This document shows, piece by piece, positions 49,453-58,428 of a DNA stretch of 64,000 nucleotides; the stretch's first letter is position 1, and the number at the start of each line of letters is the position of its first letter. The position numbers and the translations under genes were made by a program. Origin of the DNA: Nocardia albiluteola (GTDB lineage: Bacteria; Actinomycetota; Actinomycetes; Mycobacteriales; Mycobacteriaceae). A model generated the notes under the pieces. That model was not told the origin of the DNA, did not search any database, and saw only the letters and a program-made list of their open reading frames with translations. The stretch is from the NCBI RefSeq assembly GCF_018860155.1, contig NZ_JAHKNI010000001.1:323333-387332 (forward strand), in the 5' to 3' direction.

Positions 49453-50927
49453 TGCAGCTCCAGCCTTCTCGCCATATCGGACATGAAAACGCCTGTGGGA
49501 TCGACACTTCGGCGGATCTTGATCCACTCGTCGATCCGGGGGTACATCTGGTGGAAGGTCTCCGCGGTGGTGCGGGAGTCCTTCGCGGTGTAGAGGCGGC
49601 CGCCGAACTCCATGACGCGGCGGTCCAGATCGGACACCAGTTCGTTGAGACCGGGCCGGATCGGGAAGTCGCAGCAGATGTTCCAGCCCGGCATCGGGAA
49701 ACTCAGCGGAGCCGGATTACCCGGGCCGAACAGCTTGAAAACGTTCAGCGCGGAGATGTGCCCGGACGCCTGGATGTCGATGATGATCCTCTTGAATTCC
49801 TCGACCGCATCGGTCGGCACCACGAACTGGTACTGCAGGAATCCGGCGGGGCCGTACGCACGGTTCCACTCCGCGATCATGTCGAGCGGGTGATAGAACT
49901 GCGTCAGGTTCTGGATCTTGCCGGTGTAGTTGCCGCCCATGGCGTAGTACGCCTCGCCGACCATGCCGAAGGTCAGCTTGTTGGCGGTGAAGCTCGGGAA
50001 GACATTCGGCACTGTGAGCAGCTGCGGCGCATCGAATTTCAGCGGGTTCTTCTGCTTCTTCTTGGGCAGCTCTTCCAGCTTGGCCAGGCGCCCGCGAGTG
50101 ATGGTGGCGCGTCCCAGCTTCGGCGGCGGGTTCATCACGTCGAACCACGCGCTGGAATACGTGTAGTTCGCCTCGCTGCCATCGCTGTGCGCGGCGATGG
50201 TCTCGTCGAGGGTGGTGGTCTTGACGCCGTCGTTGATGAAGTAGGCCGTCTCCGTCGGCGCCATCTCGATGGTGGCGCGCAGGATGATCCCGGTCAGGCC
50301 GTTGCCACCGACGGTGGCCCAAAACAGCTTGGCGTTCTTCTTCGGCCCGATGGTCTGCACCTTGCCGTCGGCCGTGAGCAGATCGATGGTCCGCACATGG
50401 TTGCCGAACGAACCCTCGCTGTGATGGTTCTTGCCGTGGATATCGGAGGCGATGGCGCCGCCGATGGTCACCTGGCGGGTGCCCGGGAGCACCGGGACCC
50501 ACAGCCCGAACGGGAGCGCGGCCTTCATCAGCTGGTCCAGGCTCACCCCACCGTCCACGTCGACCATGCGGGTGTCGCGGTCGATGCGGTGGATGCGGTT
50601 GAGCGCGGGCATGTCGATGACCAGCCCGCCGGAGTTCTGCGCGTGGTCACCGTAGGAGCGGCCCAGGCCCCGGGCGATGACACCGCGGCGAAGGTGCGCG
50701 GGCTTGGAGTCATTGTCCTCCGCGACCATGGTGACCGCGCGGGCGATGAGCTCCGGGTCGTTGGTCGAGAGAACTTCGGAGGTAGCGGGTGCGGTGCGAC
50801 CCCAGCCGGTCAGTGTGCGAGTCCGCGTCGGCAGGGCATCGAAGCCGGTCGACGTCGTCTCCGCATCGTCGCTCGCCGGAGTGGCGGCGGCGGCCGTGGA
50901 GGTCTGAGCTTTCGTGGACATCGGCAT
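49449..50927 (-). CDS. dprE1: Decaprenylphosphoryl-beta-D-ribose oxidase DprE1
   Basis: A flavoenzyme of 492 residues (a second ATG six bases in, at 50921, is equally possible) that oxidises decaprenyl-phosphoryl-ribose, the target of benzothiazinones. The FAD-binding domain shows [16 protein letters not shown] and [19 protein letters not shown]. The substrate domain contains [19 protein letters not shown] followed by NICCDFP. The first cysteine there (residue 418) corresponds to Cys387 of M. tuberculosis, the residue attacked by benzothiazinones. A second cysteine directly follows, where the mycobacterial enzyme has Val. The N-terminal 25 residues are a variable Ala/Ser/Thr tail. It is divergent from the GtrA gene. 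Confidence 0.97.
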   Translation of the reverse strand: MPMSTKAQTSTAAAATPASDDAETTSTGFDALPTRTRTLTGWGRTAPATSEVLSTNDPELIARAVTMVAEDNDSKPAHLRRGVIARGLGRSYGDHAQNSGGLVIDMPALNRIHRIDRDTRMVDVDGGVSLDQLMKAALPFGLWVPVLPGTRQVTIGGAIASDIHGKNHHSEGSFGNHVRTIDLLTADGKVQTIGPKKNAKLFWATVGGNGLTGIILRATIEMAPTETAYFINDGVKTTTLDETIAAHSDGSEANYTYSSAWFDVMNPPPKLGRATITRGRLAKLEELPKKKQKNPLKFDAPQLLTVPNVFPSFTANKLTFGMVGEAYYAMGGNYTGKIQNLTQFYHPLDMIAEWNRAYGPAGFLQYQFVVPTDAVEEFKRIIIDIQASGHISALNVFKLFGPGNPAPLSFPMPGWNICCDFPIRPGLNELVSDLDRRVMEFGGRLYTAKDSRTTAETFHQMYPRIDEWIKIRRSVDPTGVFMSDMARRLELQ

Positions 50928-51067
50928 AGAGGCTACAGGTATCGCCGAATCTTGGGCTGGGTGTCACCGGCGGTGGGGCCCGATGGAACCGACGTCACAG
51001 TGTGCTGCGCGGGCTACTGGCCTCCGGAACTCTCCACCCGTGGGTACGGCCCGCTACGCTCGTGCCC

Positions 51068-51550
51068 GTGACCGCGGAACCCCATCTTCCCCTTCCGGCC
51101 GAATTGCCCCTGGTCGACGAGCCGGGCGGCACGGACGTAGACCTGAAGACGCAGATCATTCGGTTCATCCTCACCGGCGCCCTGTCGGCGGTCGTCGACT
51201 TCGGGCTGTACCTGGTGCTGTGGAAGGGGCTGGGGCTCGAGCGCGACGTCTCCAAGGCGTGCAGCTTCATCGTCGGCACCACGGTCGCCTACCTGATCAA
51301 TCGCCGCTGGACCTTCAAGGCCGAGCCGAGTCGCGCCCGCTTCCTCGCGGTGGTCATCCTCTACGCGGTCACCTTCGCCGCGCAGGTCGGTATCAACGCC
51401 CTGATGAATACGGTGCTGCCCGCGATGAAGCTGACCCTCGGCGGCCACTCGGTGACGCTCGCGGTGCTGGTCGCCTTCGTCGTAGCCCAGGGCACCGCGA
51501 CGGTGATCAACTTCATTGTGCAGCGCGCGGTCATCTTCAAGATCCACTGA
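51068..51550 (+). CDS. GtrA-family membrane protein (Rv3789-like)
   Basis: A small membrane protein of 160 residues with four predicted helices. The GtrA signature is visible as FILTGALSAVVDFGLYLVLW, AYLINRRWTF and ATVINFIVQRAVIF, very close in wording to Rv3789. That protein was first proposed as a flippase of decaprenyl-phosphoryl-arabinose and later as a recruiter of other wall enzymes. The start is placed at the GTG at 51068; TACGCT lies at 51055-51060, a good -10 element, so the message may be nearly leaderless, and a GTG at 51062 is an alternative. It is divergent from dprE1 here, unlike in M. tuberculosis. Confidence 0.9.
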   Translation: MTAEPHLPLPAELPLVDEPGGTDVDLKTQIIRFILTGALSAVVDFGLYLVLWKGLGLERDVSKACSFIVGTTVAYLINRRWTFKAEPSRARFLAVVILYAVTFAAQVGINALMNTVLPAMKLTLGGHSVTLAVLVAFVVAQGTATVINFIVQRAVIFKIH

Positions 51551-51698
51551 TCGCGAGCACGCACTGATCGCGGCTACCCCCCGGCTCGACACCGTGCCGG
51601 TCGCATGGTGGCCGTGAGCCTTCACGACATCGGCCGGGCTGTGGCTTCGACGGCAGTCCGGTGCCGGTCGCGTCCGTTCGGCCGCCGCAGTGTGACAA

Positions 51699-52472
51699 CT
51701 ACGTCCGGGCGGCCGTGGCATGCGATCGGGCCGCGGCCGCGAAGGCCCCGGCCTCGTCGGCGAACGACCGGATGCCCCTGGCCTGCGCCGCGGTTTCGGG
51801 CTCGGTGCGGAGCGCGCCGATCACTGTCGGCAGCACAGCCGGTTCGGGGCGCGGCGGCGTGCTCCGCGCCGCGATCGCGTCCGCCTTCACCCCGAAATAG
51901 TCCCCGCCCTTGGCGCGCGGATTGTCCGTGCCCCACTGCCGGGACTCGCGGGGCGCGGGGATCAGGTGCGGGATGTGCTTGCGGCAGTGGATGTACGCCT
52001 CCTCGATGGCGACGACCACCCAGTGCGAGGCGGCCCGGCCGCGCTCGGACTCGGGCAGGCCGGGGACCCGGCTGCGCAGCGAGCCGTCCTCGACGATCCG
52101 GGCCGGGCCATTGATGTGCAGGCCGATCAGATCGCGGGTGAAGTCGATGAGCATGATTCCGACGTGCGGGTTCTCCAGCAGATTGCCCATGCTGGCCATG
52201 ACGCCGTTGCCGCGATACTCCGGATACGCGATCGTGCGTTCGTCGATGATGTGCAGGAAGCCCGGTTTGCCGGCGCGGAAGCTGGCGTCGCATTCGCCGT
52301 TGCTGTCCGCGGTCGCGATGAAGGCCATGTCCATGCGGCGGACGAACTCGATCATCGCCGCATTCAGCCTGTCCAGCACCTGTTCTCCGTAGAAGCGCTC
52401 GGCCCGTTCCCGGGTACCCCAGCGCTGCTGTAGCTCTCGCTCGCCGTCACTGCCGTGATCTATGCCGAGCAT
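51699..52472 (-). CDS. Pyridoxamine 5'-phosphate oxidase-family protein
   Basis: A 257-residue protein with a split-barrel flavin-binding domain. Typical pieces are MAFIATADSNGECDASFR, PGFLHIIDERTIAYPEYRGN, NPHVGIMLIDF and LHINGPARIV. The last 60 residues are Ala-rich without clear homology. Such proteins bind FMN or F420, or sometimes haem, and reduce or sense small molecules; the substrate here is unknown. The family is common in actinobacteria as putative stress or detoxification genes. The ATG at 52472 lies in an AT-richer stretch, with no strong ribosome-binding site. Confidence 0.82.
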   Translation of the reverse strand: MLGIDHGSDGERELQQRWGTRERAERFYGEQVLDRLNAAMIEFVRRMDMAFIATADSNGECDASFRAGKPGFLHIIDERTIAYPEYRGNGVMASMGNLLENPHVGIMLIDFTRDLIGLHINGPARIVEDGSLRSRVPGLPESERGRAASHWVVVAIEEAYIHCRKHIPHLIPAPRESRQWGTDNPRAKGGDYFGVKADAIAARSTPPRPEPAVLPTVIGALRTEPETAAQARGIRSFADEAGAFAAAARSHATAART

Positions 52473-52847
52473 ATCGCTCCCTCGGTTAGCTGAATCCGCA
52501 TATGCCGAGGTCTTGCGCGGAACCGCAGATATGCCGAAATCCTATAGTTCGTACAGCTTTTCGTGCGTGTGGAACAGAACCAGCTGGTAGAGATTTCGAT
52601 GGAGCAGGGTCGCAACCGTCTCGGGACACGATCCTCCGCGACGTCGGCGGCGGCAAGTCCCGATTTCGTTGGTTGCCAAGTAGATGCTAGCCTCCGTGCC
52701 GCTGCCGTGTGCCGAGATTGCTTGTATATAAGTGGGATTCGCAAGAGTGCGTTATCCCTTATGCCTCGATTGCCCGATCATGGGCGAGATGTCCGGTCGG
52801 CCATCCCCCTTGCGGATGCCGACCGGTCGTCTCGCGGACCTCGTCGT
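52473..52847. other. Intergenic region, AT-richer, no gene recognised
   Basis: This 375-bp gap separates the PPOx-like gene (minus) from the end of the molybdopterin oxidoreductase gene (minus). The octamer TATGCCGA is repeated at 52501-52508 and 52530-52537. CTATAG (52542-52547) could be part of the PPOx gene promoter, read on the minus strand. The middle (52600-52800) shows no hairpin or coding signature. The short plus-strand frame at 52502 has no family look. Confidence 0.4.
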
Positions 52848-55067
52848 TTACGCGGGGGCCAGCGTCACGGGCACCCCGTTGAACACCGCATTCCCGGACG
52901 GCGCATCGACGAGCGAATCATCGGTCAGCGCATTGGCATTCACCCCGGCGTGCGCGCGCGCCACCGTCTGCGTGCTGTCGGTGTGACCCCACCCGTGCGG
53001 CAGGCTCACCACGCCGGGCATGATCTCCTCGGTCGGTTCCAGCGGCACGGTCACCGCGCCGGCCGCCGATTTCACCACCGCCAGATCGGACAGGCCCAGG
53101 CGTGCCACGTCGTCGGGGTGGATGTGCAGCGTGCAGGTGTTGGACCCGCCGACGAGGGTGGAGATGTTGTGCATCCAGCTGTTGTTGGAGCGCAGCTGGC
53201 GGCGGCCGATCAGCAGCAGCTCCGGCGCGGCGTCAGTCAGGCGGGCCCGGAGCCGGGCCACGTCGGCGAGCAGCTCCGGCGGCGCAAGCTCGACCCGCTG
53301 CGAGGCGGTGCGCAACACGTCCGGCAGACGGCCGGGCACCAGCGCGCCCAGGTCGACACCGTGCGGATTGTCCAGCAGCACCTGGAGATTCATCCCGCCG
53401 TGGGGCTCGGTGGCCGCGTTCGGCAGTGGCTGCGGATTCCACTGCCCGTACGGCCCCAGCCGCAGCATCATGTCGATGCGCTGCTCGATGCTGTTCTCGC
53501 CCTGCAGTTCCGGGCGTCGCTCCAGCAGACCGGCCTTGTGCAGCGTGCCGGCTATCACCAGCTCGTCGACCGCGGCGAGCGGATCCCGCCCGGGCTCGGG
53601 CTGCTGCCCGGACGCCGCCAGCGCCAGGCGCGCAAGGATTTCCGCCTCCGCGGGGTGATCGCCCAGCGGCACCAGCGGCCGGGAGTACCGGGCATAGTTG
53701 TGCACCGCGAACTGCAGCAGCGCAAAATCGTAGTGCGGCGACTGCACCGTCCGCGGCGGCGGCAGGATGACATCGGCATGCCGGGTGGTCTCGTTCAGGT
53801 ACCGATCCACGCTCACCATGAAGTCGAGTTCCGCCAGCGCCGCGCCCAGCCGGGTCCCGCTCGGCGCGGACAGCACGGGATTTCCGGCGACCGTGATCAG
53901 CGCCCGCACCTGCCCCTCGCCCGGAGTGGTGATCTCGTCGGCGAGCGTGGCGATCGGGAATTCGCCCATGGCCTCGGGCAATTCGCGCACCCGGCTGGTC
54001 CAGCGGCCCAGCCGGAAGGGCCGGGAGCGCACGATGCCCAGGGCCGCGGGGGTGGCGAACATCGCCCCGCCGACGCTGTCCAGATTCCCGGTGAGCGCAT
54101 TGATGACGTCGACCAGCCACTGCGTCACGGTGCCGAATTCGGCCGTGCACGTGCCGATGCGGGCGTACACGGCGGCTGTGGGCGCGGCGGCGAGCTCGCG
54201 CGCGAGCCGCGCAATCGTCTCGGCGGGCACGCCCGTGCGCCCGGCCACGACCTCGGGCGAGAAGTCCGCGGCGGCCGCGCGCACCTCGTCCAGCCCGTCG
54301 GCCGCCACGCGCACGTCGGCGAGATTTTCTGCGAACAGCGTGTGCACGATCCCGAACAGCAGGTAGGCATCGCTGCCGGGCCGGATGAACAGGTGCTCGT
54401 CGGCGGCCTTGGCGGTGCGGGTGCGGCGCGGATCCACCACGACCAACCGGCCGCCGCGCTTGCGGAGGGCCTTGAGCCGGCCGGGGTAGTCCGGTGCGGT
54501 GCACAGCGATCCGTTGGATTCGAGCGGATTGGCGCCGAGCATCAGCAGGTAGTCGGTGCGGTCCAGGTCCGGCACCGCGACGGTCAGCGGATCGCCGAAC
54601 ATCAGTCCGCTGGCCACCTGCTTGGGCATCTGGTCGGCGGTGCTGGCCGAATACAGGTTGCGGGTGCTCAGCGCGCGGATCAGCACCGGCAGGTAGAGCG
54701 CCCCGGCCACGGTGTGCGCGTTGGGATTTCCCAGGTACAGCGCCGTGGCGCCGCGGCCGTGCTCGGCGGCCACGGCCGGGAACCGCTCGGCGATCAGGTC
54801 GAACGCCGCCTGCCAGGACGCGGTCCGCCAGGTGTCGTCCGCCCGATTCCGGATCATCGGCGCGGTGAGCCGGTCCGGATCCTCGTCCAGATGTCCCAGG
54901 CTCGCCCCCTTCGGGCAGAGGAACCCGTGACTGAACGGGTCCTGACGATCGCCCCGGACCCCGACGACGTGATCGTCGCGATCGAGGGTGATCTCGAGCC
55001 CGCACACCGCTTCGCACAGCGGGCAGGTGCGCAGCAGGGTACGGCGGCCATCGGTGACATCGGTCAT
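52848..55067 (-). CDS. Molybdopterin-dependent oxidoreductase
   Basis: A large oxidoreductase of 739 residues of the formate dehydrogenase/DMSO reductase superfamily. The N-terminal iron-sulfur motif is present (CPLCEAVC at residues 15-22, and FLCPKG farther on). Cofactor-binding pieces follow: ADQMPKQVASGLMFGDP, LMLGANPLESNGS, VVVDPRRTRTAKAAD and RPGSDAYLLFGI. The C-terminal domain has the usual beta-barrel with MHNISTLVGG and LHIHPDDVARLGL. The ATG at 55067 gives a cysteine motif near the start as in the family; a longer frame to 55139 lacks support. No partner subunits are seen nearby, so it may be a single-subunit enzyme. The substrate is unknown. Confidence 0.9.
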   Translation of the reverse strand: MTDVTDGRRTLLRTCPLCEAVCGLEITLDRDDHVVGVRGDRQDPFSHGFLCPKGASLGHLDEDPDRLTAPMIRNRADDTWRTASWQAAFDLIAERFPAVAAEHGRGATALYLGNPNAHTVAGALYLPVLIRALSTRNLYSASTADQMPKQVASGLMFGDPLTVAVPDLDRTDYLLMLGANPLESNGSLCTAPDYPGRLKALRKRGGRLVVVDPRRTRTAKAADEHLFIRPGSDAYLLFGIVHTLFAENLADVRVAADGLDEVRAAAADFSPEVVAGRTGVPAETIARLARELAAAPTAAVYARIGTCTAEFGTVTQWLVDVINALTGNLDSVGGAMFATPAALGIVRSRPFRLGRWTSRVRELPEAMGEFPIATLADEITTPGEGQVRALITVAGNPVLSAPSGTRLGAALAELDFMVSVDRYLNETTRHADVILPPPRTVQSPHYDFALLQFAVHNYARYSRPLVPLGDHPAEAEILARLALAASGQQPEPGRDPLAAVDELVIAGTLHKAGLLERRPELQGENSIEQRIDMMLRLGPYGQWNPQPLPNAATEPHGGMNLQVLLDNPHGVDLGALVPGRLPDVLRTASQRVELAPPELLADVARLRARLTDAAPELLLIGRRQLRSNNSWMHNISTLVGGSNTCTLHIHPDDVARLGLSDLAVVKSAAGAVTVPLEPTEEIMPGVVSLPHGWGHTDSTQTVARAHAGVNANALTDDSLVDAPSGNAVFNGVPVTLAPA

Positions 55068-55197
55068 ACGCCCATCATTGCCCGGACCGGCCGTATCCGA
55101 CAGGCGAATCTTCAAGCGGGCGATGGGTAGTCCAGACACACGAAACCGCGGGGCCCGTGCGGTCCCGCGGTGTCGTTATGTGGTTACGCCCCGGAGG

Positions 55198-55692
55198 TCA
55201 GCAGGCTACGCGGGCGAGCTGGCGCTTGCGGCCGGTGCTGGCCGCCCGGACGGCCGCGCCCAGCGCGACGACCGGCGGAATCCAGCGGGCCTCGCCGGGG
55301 GCGACGCCCCAGCAGGCATCCCCGGCGGAGAGCTGGGTGGGCGGCAGCGGGATCCCCGCGCCGTCGGTGTGGACGATCGCGCCGGCCTTGCGCAGCGCCT
55401 CCACGGCCAGCCCGGCCTTGGCAACGCCGGTGACCAGATGGATCTCGCGGCGCTCGGCGCCCGGAATCTCGATGACCGGGCCCGTCAGGCTGTTCGCCCG
55501 CAGGTATCGGCGCACGGACGTCGCGAGCTCACCGGTGACCTCCACGGCGGAGACATTCTCATCGGTGATCAGGCAGATGCCGTTGGCCGTTTCGGCAACC
55601 GTCCAGCCGCGCTGGATGTAGTCCTGCGCGCTAGCGGCTACTGCGGCCGCCTTGACGGAAGTCGGAAACGTCGTACGCACGGTCTTCTCCAT
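55198..55692 (-). CDS. Small protein of unknown function
   Basis: A 164-residue cytoplasmic protein from the ATG at 55692 (MEKTVRTTFPTS), with CGGGGA upstream. It shows a mixed alpha/beta composition: a helical opening (VKAAAVAASAQDYIQRGW), a strand-rich centre (GICLITDENVSAVEVTGE, VIEIPGAERREIHLVTG) and a Pro-containing end (LPPTQLSAGDACWGV). No membrane segment, signal peptide or metal motif is seen. The wording recalls small actinobacterial primase/polymerase-like proteins, but I cannot confirm this. It precedes the molybdopterin gene on the same strand by 130 bp. Confidence 0.6.
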   Translation of the reverse strand: MEKTVRTTFPTSVKAAAVAASAQDYIQRGWTVAETANGICLITDENVSAVEVTGELATSVRRYLRANSLTGPVIEIPGAERREIHLVTGVAKAGLAVEALRKAGAIVHTDGAGIPLPPTQLSAGDACWGVAPGEARWIPPVVALGAAVRAASTGRKRQLARVAC

Positions 55693-56042
55693 TCCCCGGT
55701 AGGTTTTCGGTCCTGCTCGGTGTTCATGGGGGCTATCGGAGGGCGGCATCCGCGTTGTTACATATTCGCGGAAAGTTTTTCGCGGCCGTCGCCTTCGTCA
55801 CAAGATCACCGGGCTATTCAGGTTTGCTATGGCCTCGACCTGGTCGGTTCGGCCACGGGTACTACCTTTGTGCCGTCAGCTGTGAATCGCCGAGGTCCTG
55901 CCTGTGAATCAAATCCGTTGCCGCTGACAGATTCCCAACGGGATTCTTAAAGCTCGCTGGGTGCGTTGCGCCGCAAGGCCCGCGGGGTGGCCCGGAAGAC
56001 GTGCGCGTTGCCCGACGGCGCCGGTGGCGAGAGGATCGCGGC
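55693..56042. other. Divergent intergenic region
   Basis: This 350-bp gap lies between the small unknown gene (minus) and the DUF4282-type gene (plus). CTGTGAATC occurs twice, near 55880 and 55901, about 21 bp apart, which could be a regulator site. I see no gene; the plus-strand frame through it lacks coding character. Confidence 0.35.
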
Positions 56043-56606
56043 ATGACTGATGACCCCGCCGGACCGGAGTCGGCCGAGCTGGACGATGAGTACATCGCCT
56101 GGCGCGAGTCCGTGACGCAGCGCCTGCGGCGACGCCCGCCGCAGGGCGGGACGCAAGACGCCGAGCCGCGGCCCGAACCGTTCCGGAGCCCAGGGGCTTT
56201 CGGGGCGTGGAGCGCGGCCTCGGCTCGGGCGCTGCTCGACGTGCAGTTCCGGCGCCCGGCCACGCGCACCCTGCTGCCGCTGGCGTATCTGCTGGGCCTG
56301 GCCTTCGCGGTGGCGGTGCCGATCGTGCTGACAGTGCTGCTGTGGCGAATGTCGATGGCGGTGGGGATCGTCTTCCTGGTGGTTGTCGCGGTGCCGCTGG
56401 GGCTCACGATCGCCGCGTCGGTGCGGCTGGCGCTGGAGTTCCTGGTGAATGCCGCGCGGCTCGCGGGCCGGGTGGAACACATCGCGGAACTGGCCGACGA
56501 CCTGTTCCAGGCGCTGTCGGACGTGGCCGAGCCGGTGAACCAGCTCTCGGAAGACGTTCGAGCGGTGCAATTCTGGCGGTTCCGGAGGCGTCCCGCGCGA
56601 AAGTAA
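56043..56606 (+). CDS. DUF4282-type membrane protein
   Basis: A 187-residue protein. The first 60 residues are polar and probably cytoplasmic (DDEYIAWRESVTQRLRRR). The DUF4282 pattern begins with LLDVQFRRPATRTLLPLAYL, followed by two membrane helices (near residues 80-105 and 108-132) and an amphipathic C-terminal helix (ARLAGRVEHIAELADDLF). The ATG at 56043 has GAGAGGAT upstream, which decides against the longer frame from 56001. DUF4282 proteins are small bacterial membrane proteins of unknown role. It stands 146 bp ahead of a helix-turn-helix regulator gene. Confidence 0.8.
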   Translation: MTDDPAGPESAELDDEYIAWRESVTQRLRRRPPQGGTQDAEPRPEPFRSPGAFGAWSAASARALLDVQFRRPATRTLLPLAYLLGLAFAVAVPIVLTVLLWRMSMAVGIVFLVVVAVPLGLTIAASVRLALEFLVNAARLAGRVEHIAELADDLFQALSDVAEPVNQLSEDVRAVQFWRFRRRPARK

Positions 56607-56751
56607 TCCCGCTTGGCCCAGGAGGGAACTTGGCGCAAGTGCGCCGATTGCTATATCCGGACCCGGTTTTGTTGTGCGACAATCCGAGCGCGATCCGGAT
56701 ATCCAATTCGGATGTGCCGTACGGCCAGGCAAGATGGGCGAGGGGGAAAGC

Positions 56752-57621
56752 ATGGGCTTACCGCACGGGATTACCGGTTCGACTATGCCGCGCAGGCAAC
56801 TCGGCCGTCAGCTCCGCGATCTGCGTAATCGCGCCCGCATGACCACGCGGGTGGCGGCGCAGCGGCTGGAGTGGTCCGAGGCGAAGATCTGGCGCATCGA
56901 GACCGGGCAAACCTCGCTGCGGGCCCTGGACGTCGAGGCCATGTGCAAGATCTACGGTGCACCAACGGATGTCATCGACCCGCTCACCGCGCTGGCGAAG
57001 GAGACCAAGGCGCGCGGCTGGTGGGCCGACTACAGCGACGTCATCGCCGAGGGCTTCGAGGTGTACCTCGGGCTGGAGGAGGCGGCCGCGCGTCTGGCGA
57101 CCTACGAGAACGAGCTGGTGCCCGCGCTTTTGCGGACCGAGGCATACGCCCGCGCGCTGCTGGTGGGCGCCCGGCCGGAAATGCCGCCGGCCGAGATCGA
57201 GCGCCGCTTGGCCGTTTTCGCCGCGCGGCAGCGGGTGCTCACCCGCCCGGAGAATCCGGTGCGGGTCGAGGCGGTGATCACCGAAGCTCTGCTGTGGCAT
57301 CGCATCGGCGGCACCGAGGTGATGGCCGCGCAGCTGGACCACCTGCGCCGGCTGTGTGAGCTGCCCAATGTCGACATCCGGGTGCTGCCAACCGATTCCG
57401 GCTATCACGAGGGCATGGATTCGGGCCGGTTCGTGCTGCTCGAATTCGCCGACGCCGGGGACCTGTCGGAGCCGCCGGTGGTGTACGTACAGACCTTCAC
57501 CGGCTCGGCCTATTACGAGAAGGACAACGAAATCGCCCGGTACCGAACGGCTTTCGGCAGCATCAAGTCCGCCGCAATAGATGCCCGTGCCTTACTGGAC
57601 GAAGCTCGCGCCGCGCTGTGA
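56752..57621 (+). CDS. Helix-turn-helix regulator with DUF5753 domain
   Basis: A 289-residue regulator. The XRE-type helix-turn-helix is at about residues 15-65 (LRDLRNRARMTTRVAAQRLE then SEAKIWRIETGQTSL). The remaining 220 residues form a DUF5753 domain (WWADYSDVIAEGFEVYLGLE, YENELVPALLRTEAYARAL, LPTDSGYHEGMDSGRFVLLE). This architecture is abundant in Streptomyces and Nocardia and is often followed by a small DUF397 gene, forming a toxin-antitoxin-like or developmental pair. No DUF397 gene follows here; a tandem repeat does. The ATG at 56752 has GAGGGGGAAAG upstream. Confidence 0.92.
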   Translation: MGLPHGITGSTMPRRQLGRQLRDLRNRARMTTRVAAQRLEWSEAKIWRIETGQTSLRALDVEAMCKIYGAPTDVIDPLTALAKETKARGWWADYSDVIAEGFEVYLGLEEAAARLATYENELVPALLRTEAYARALLVGARPEMPPAEIERRLAVFAARQRVLTRPENPVRVEAVITEALLWHRIGGTEVMAAQLDHLRRLCELPNVDIRVLPTDSGYHEGMDSGRFVLLEFADAGDLSEPPVVYVQTFTGSAYYEKDNEIARYRTAFGSIKSAAIDARALLDEARAAL

Positions 57622-57709
57622 ACAGGCAGGCCGCGATCCGTCGGCCGCCGATTCGGATCTCGCGGCACTCTCCGGTGCGATGCCAACCGCGACAACTGAT
57701 TTCGTACGG

Positions 57710-57938
57710 ACATGGGTAACTCATCGGGGACGGGCCCACCGTGAGCGGGCTGTCATCCGCCGGCCCGATGAGCACATCTCGGGGTAAGCAGCGGCACGCT
57801 GAAGTCGCGGAGAGGCGGGGGAGCACATGGGTAACTTATCGGGGACGGGCCCACCGTGAGCGGGCTGTCATCCGCCGGCCCGACGAACATATCTCGGGGT
57901 AAGCAGCGGCACGCTGAAGTCGCGGAGAGGTGGGGGAG
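57710..57938. repeat. Tandem 114-bp duplication
   Basis: The segment 57710-57823 is repeated at 57825-57938 with about five base changes. The second copy ends exactly next to the stop codon of the MarR gene (57939-57941). Neither copy has a convincing gene; the changes do not respect a reading frame. Both contain GACGGGCCCACCGTGAGC, then TCTCGGGGTAAGCAGCGG. This looks like a fairly recent slippage or recombination duplication. Confidence 0.9.
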
Positions 57939-58343
57939 TCAGCGCAGCGTGCTGGCCAGAACCTCGCGGTGGGTGGGGGCGGCGTCGGCGTGGACCGCAC
58001 GGCCCTTGTCGGTGAGGCAGACGTAGATGGCGCGCCGATCGTCGCTGCACATGCTGCGGCTGACCAGGCCCTCGCGCTCGAGCCGCGCGACGGCGCGGGA
58101 CAGGGCGCTCTGACTGAGGTAGATGTCGGCGGCCAGATCGCTCATCCGATAGGTCTCGCATGCGGCGTCTACCAGACGGTCCAGCGTCTCGAATTCGCTC
58201 AGGCCGATCCGATGGCGACCCTGTAGCTCCTTCTCCAGCGCGCAGGACACCGTCGCGTGCTTCTCCAGGAGGCCGCGCCATTCACTGATCAGCCCGGTGG
58301 GAGCTGCCGCGCGCACCGGCGACACCGTGGACGCCTTCGTCAT
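57939..58343 (-). CDS. MarR-family transcriptional regulator
   Basis: A 134-residue winged-helix repressor. The recognition helix region is LAADIYLSQSALSRAVARLE and the wing is CSDDRRAIYVCLTDKG, a standard MarR signature. Two cysteines near the wing (SMCSDD and YVCLT) could in principle sense oxidants. AGGATGG precedes the ATG. It is divergent from an MFS exporter, and two ATGC-N4-GCAT dyads lie in the 85-bp gap, one of them between the exporter -35 and -10 elements, so it very probably represses the exporter and itself. Confidence 0.93.
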   Translation of the reverse strand: MTKASTVSPVRAAAPTGLISEWRGLLEKHATVSCALEKELQGRHRIGLSEFETLDRLVDAACETYRMSDLAADIYLSQSALSRAVARLEREGLVSRSMCSDDRRAIYVCLTDKGRAVHADAAPTHREVLASTLR

Positions 58344-58372
58344 GCCGCCATCCTAGTGTCCCGGGCAGAACC

Positions 58373-58421
58373 ATGCAACCGCATTTAATGCTTGGACAAT
58401 TTATGCACACGCATGTACTGT
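58373..58421 (+). promoter_or_regulatory. Promoter and paired MarR operators of the MFS exporter
   Basis: Two dyads of the form ATGC-N4-GCAT lie at 58373-58384 and 58403-58414, exactly 30 bp (three helical turns) apart. A promoter is visible as TTGGAC (58392-58397) and TACTGT (58416-58421) with 18-bp spacing. The second dyad fills the spacer, so bound repressor would block RNA polymerase. Confidence 0.72.
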
Positions 58422-58428
58422 CCTGATC

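Noticed and set aside
52502..52690. 62-codon plus-strand frame in the gap after the PPOx-like gene
   Set aside because: Lower GC at third positions than real genes here, no ribosome-binding site and no recognisable sequence.
57581..57787. 68-codon plus-strand frame downstream of the DUF5753 gene
   Set aside because: It overlaps the regulator's 3' end and runs into the tandem repeat; it has no DUF397 features and no ribosome-binding site.
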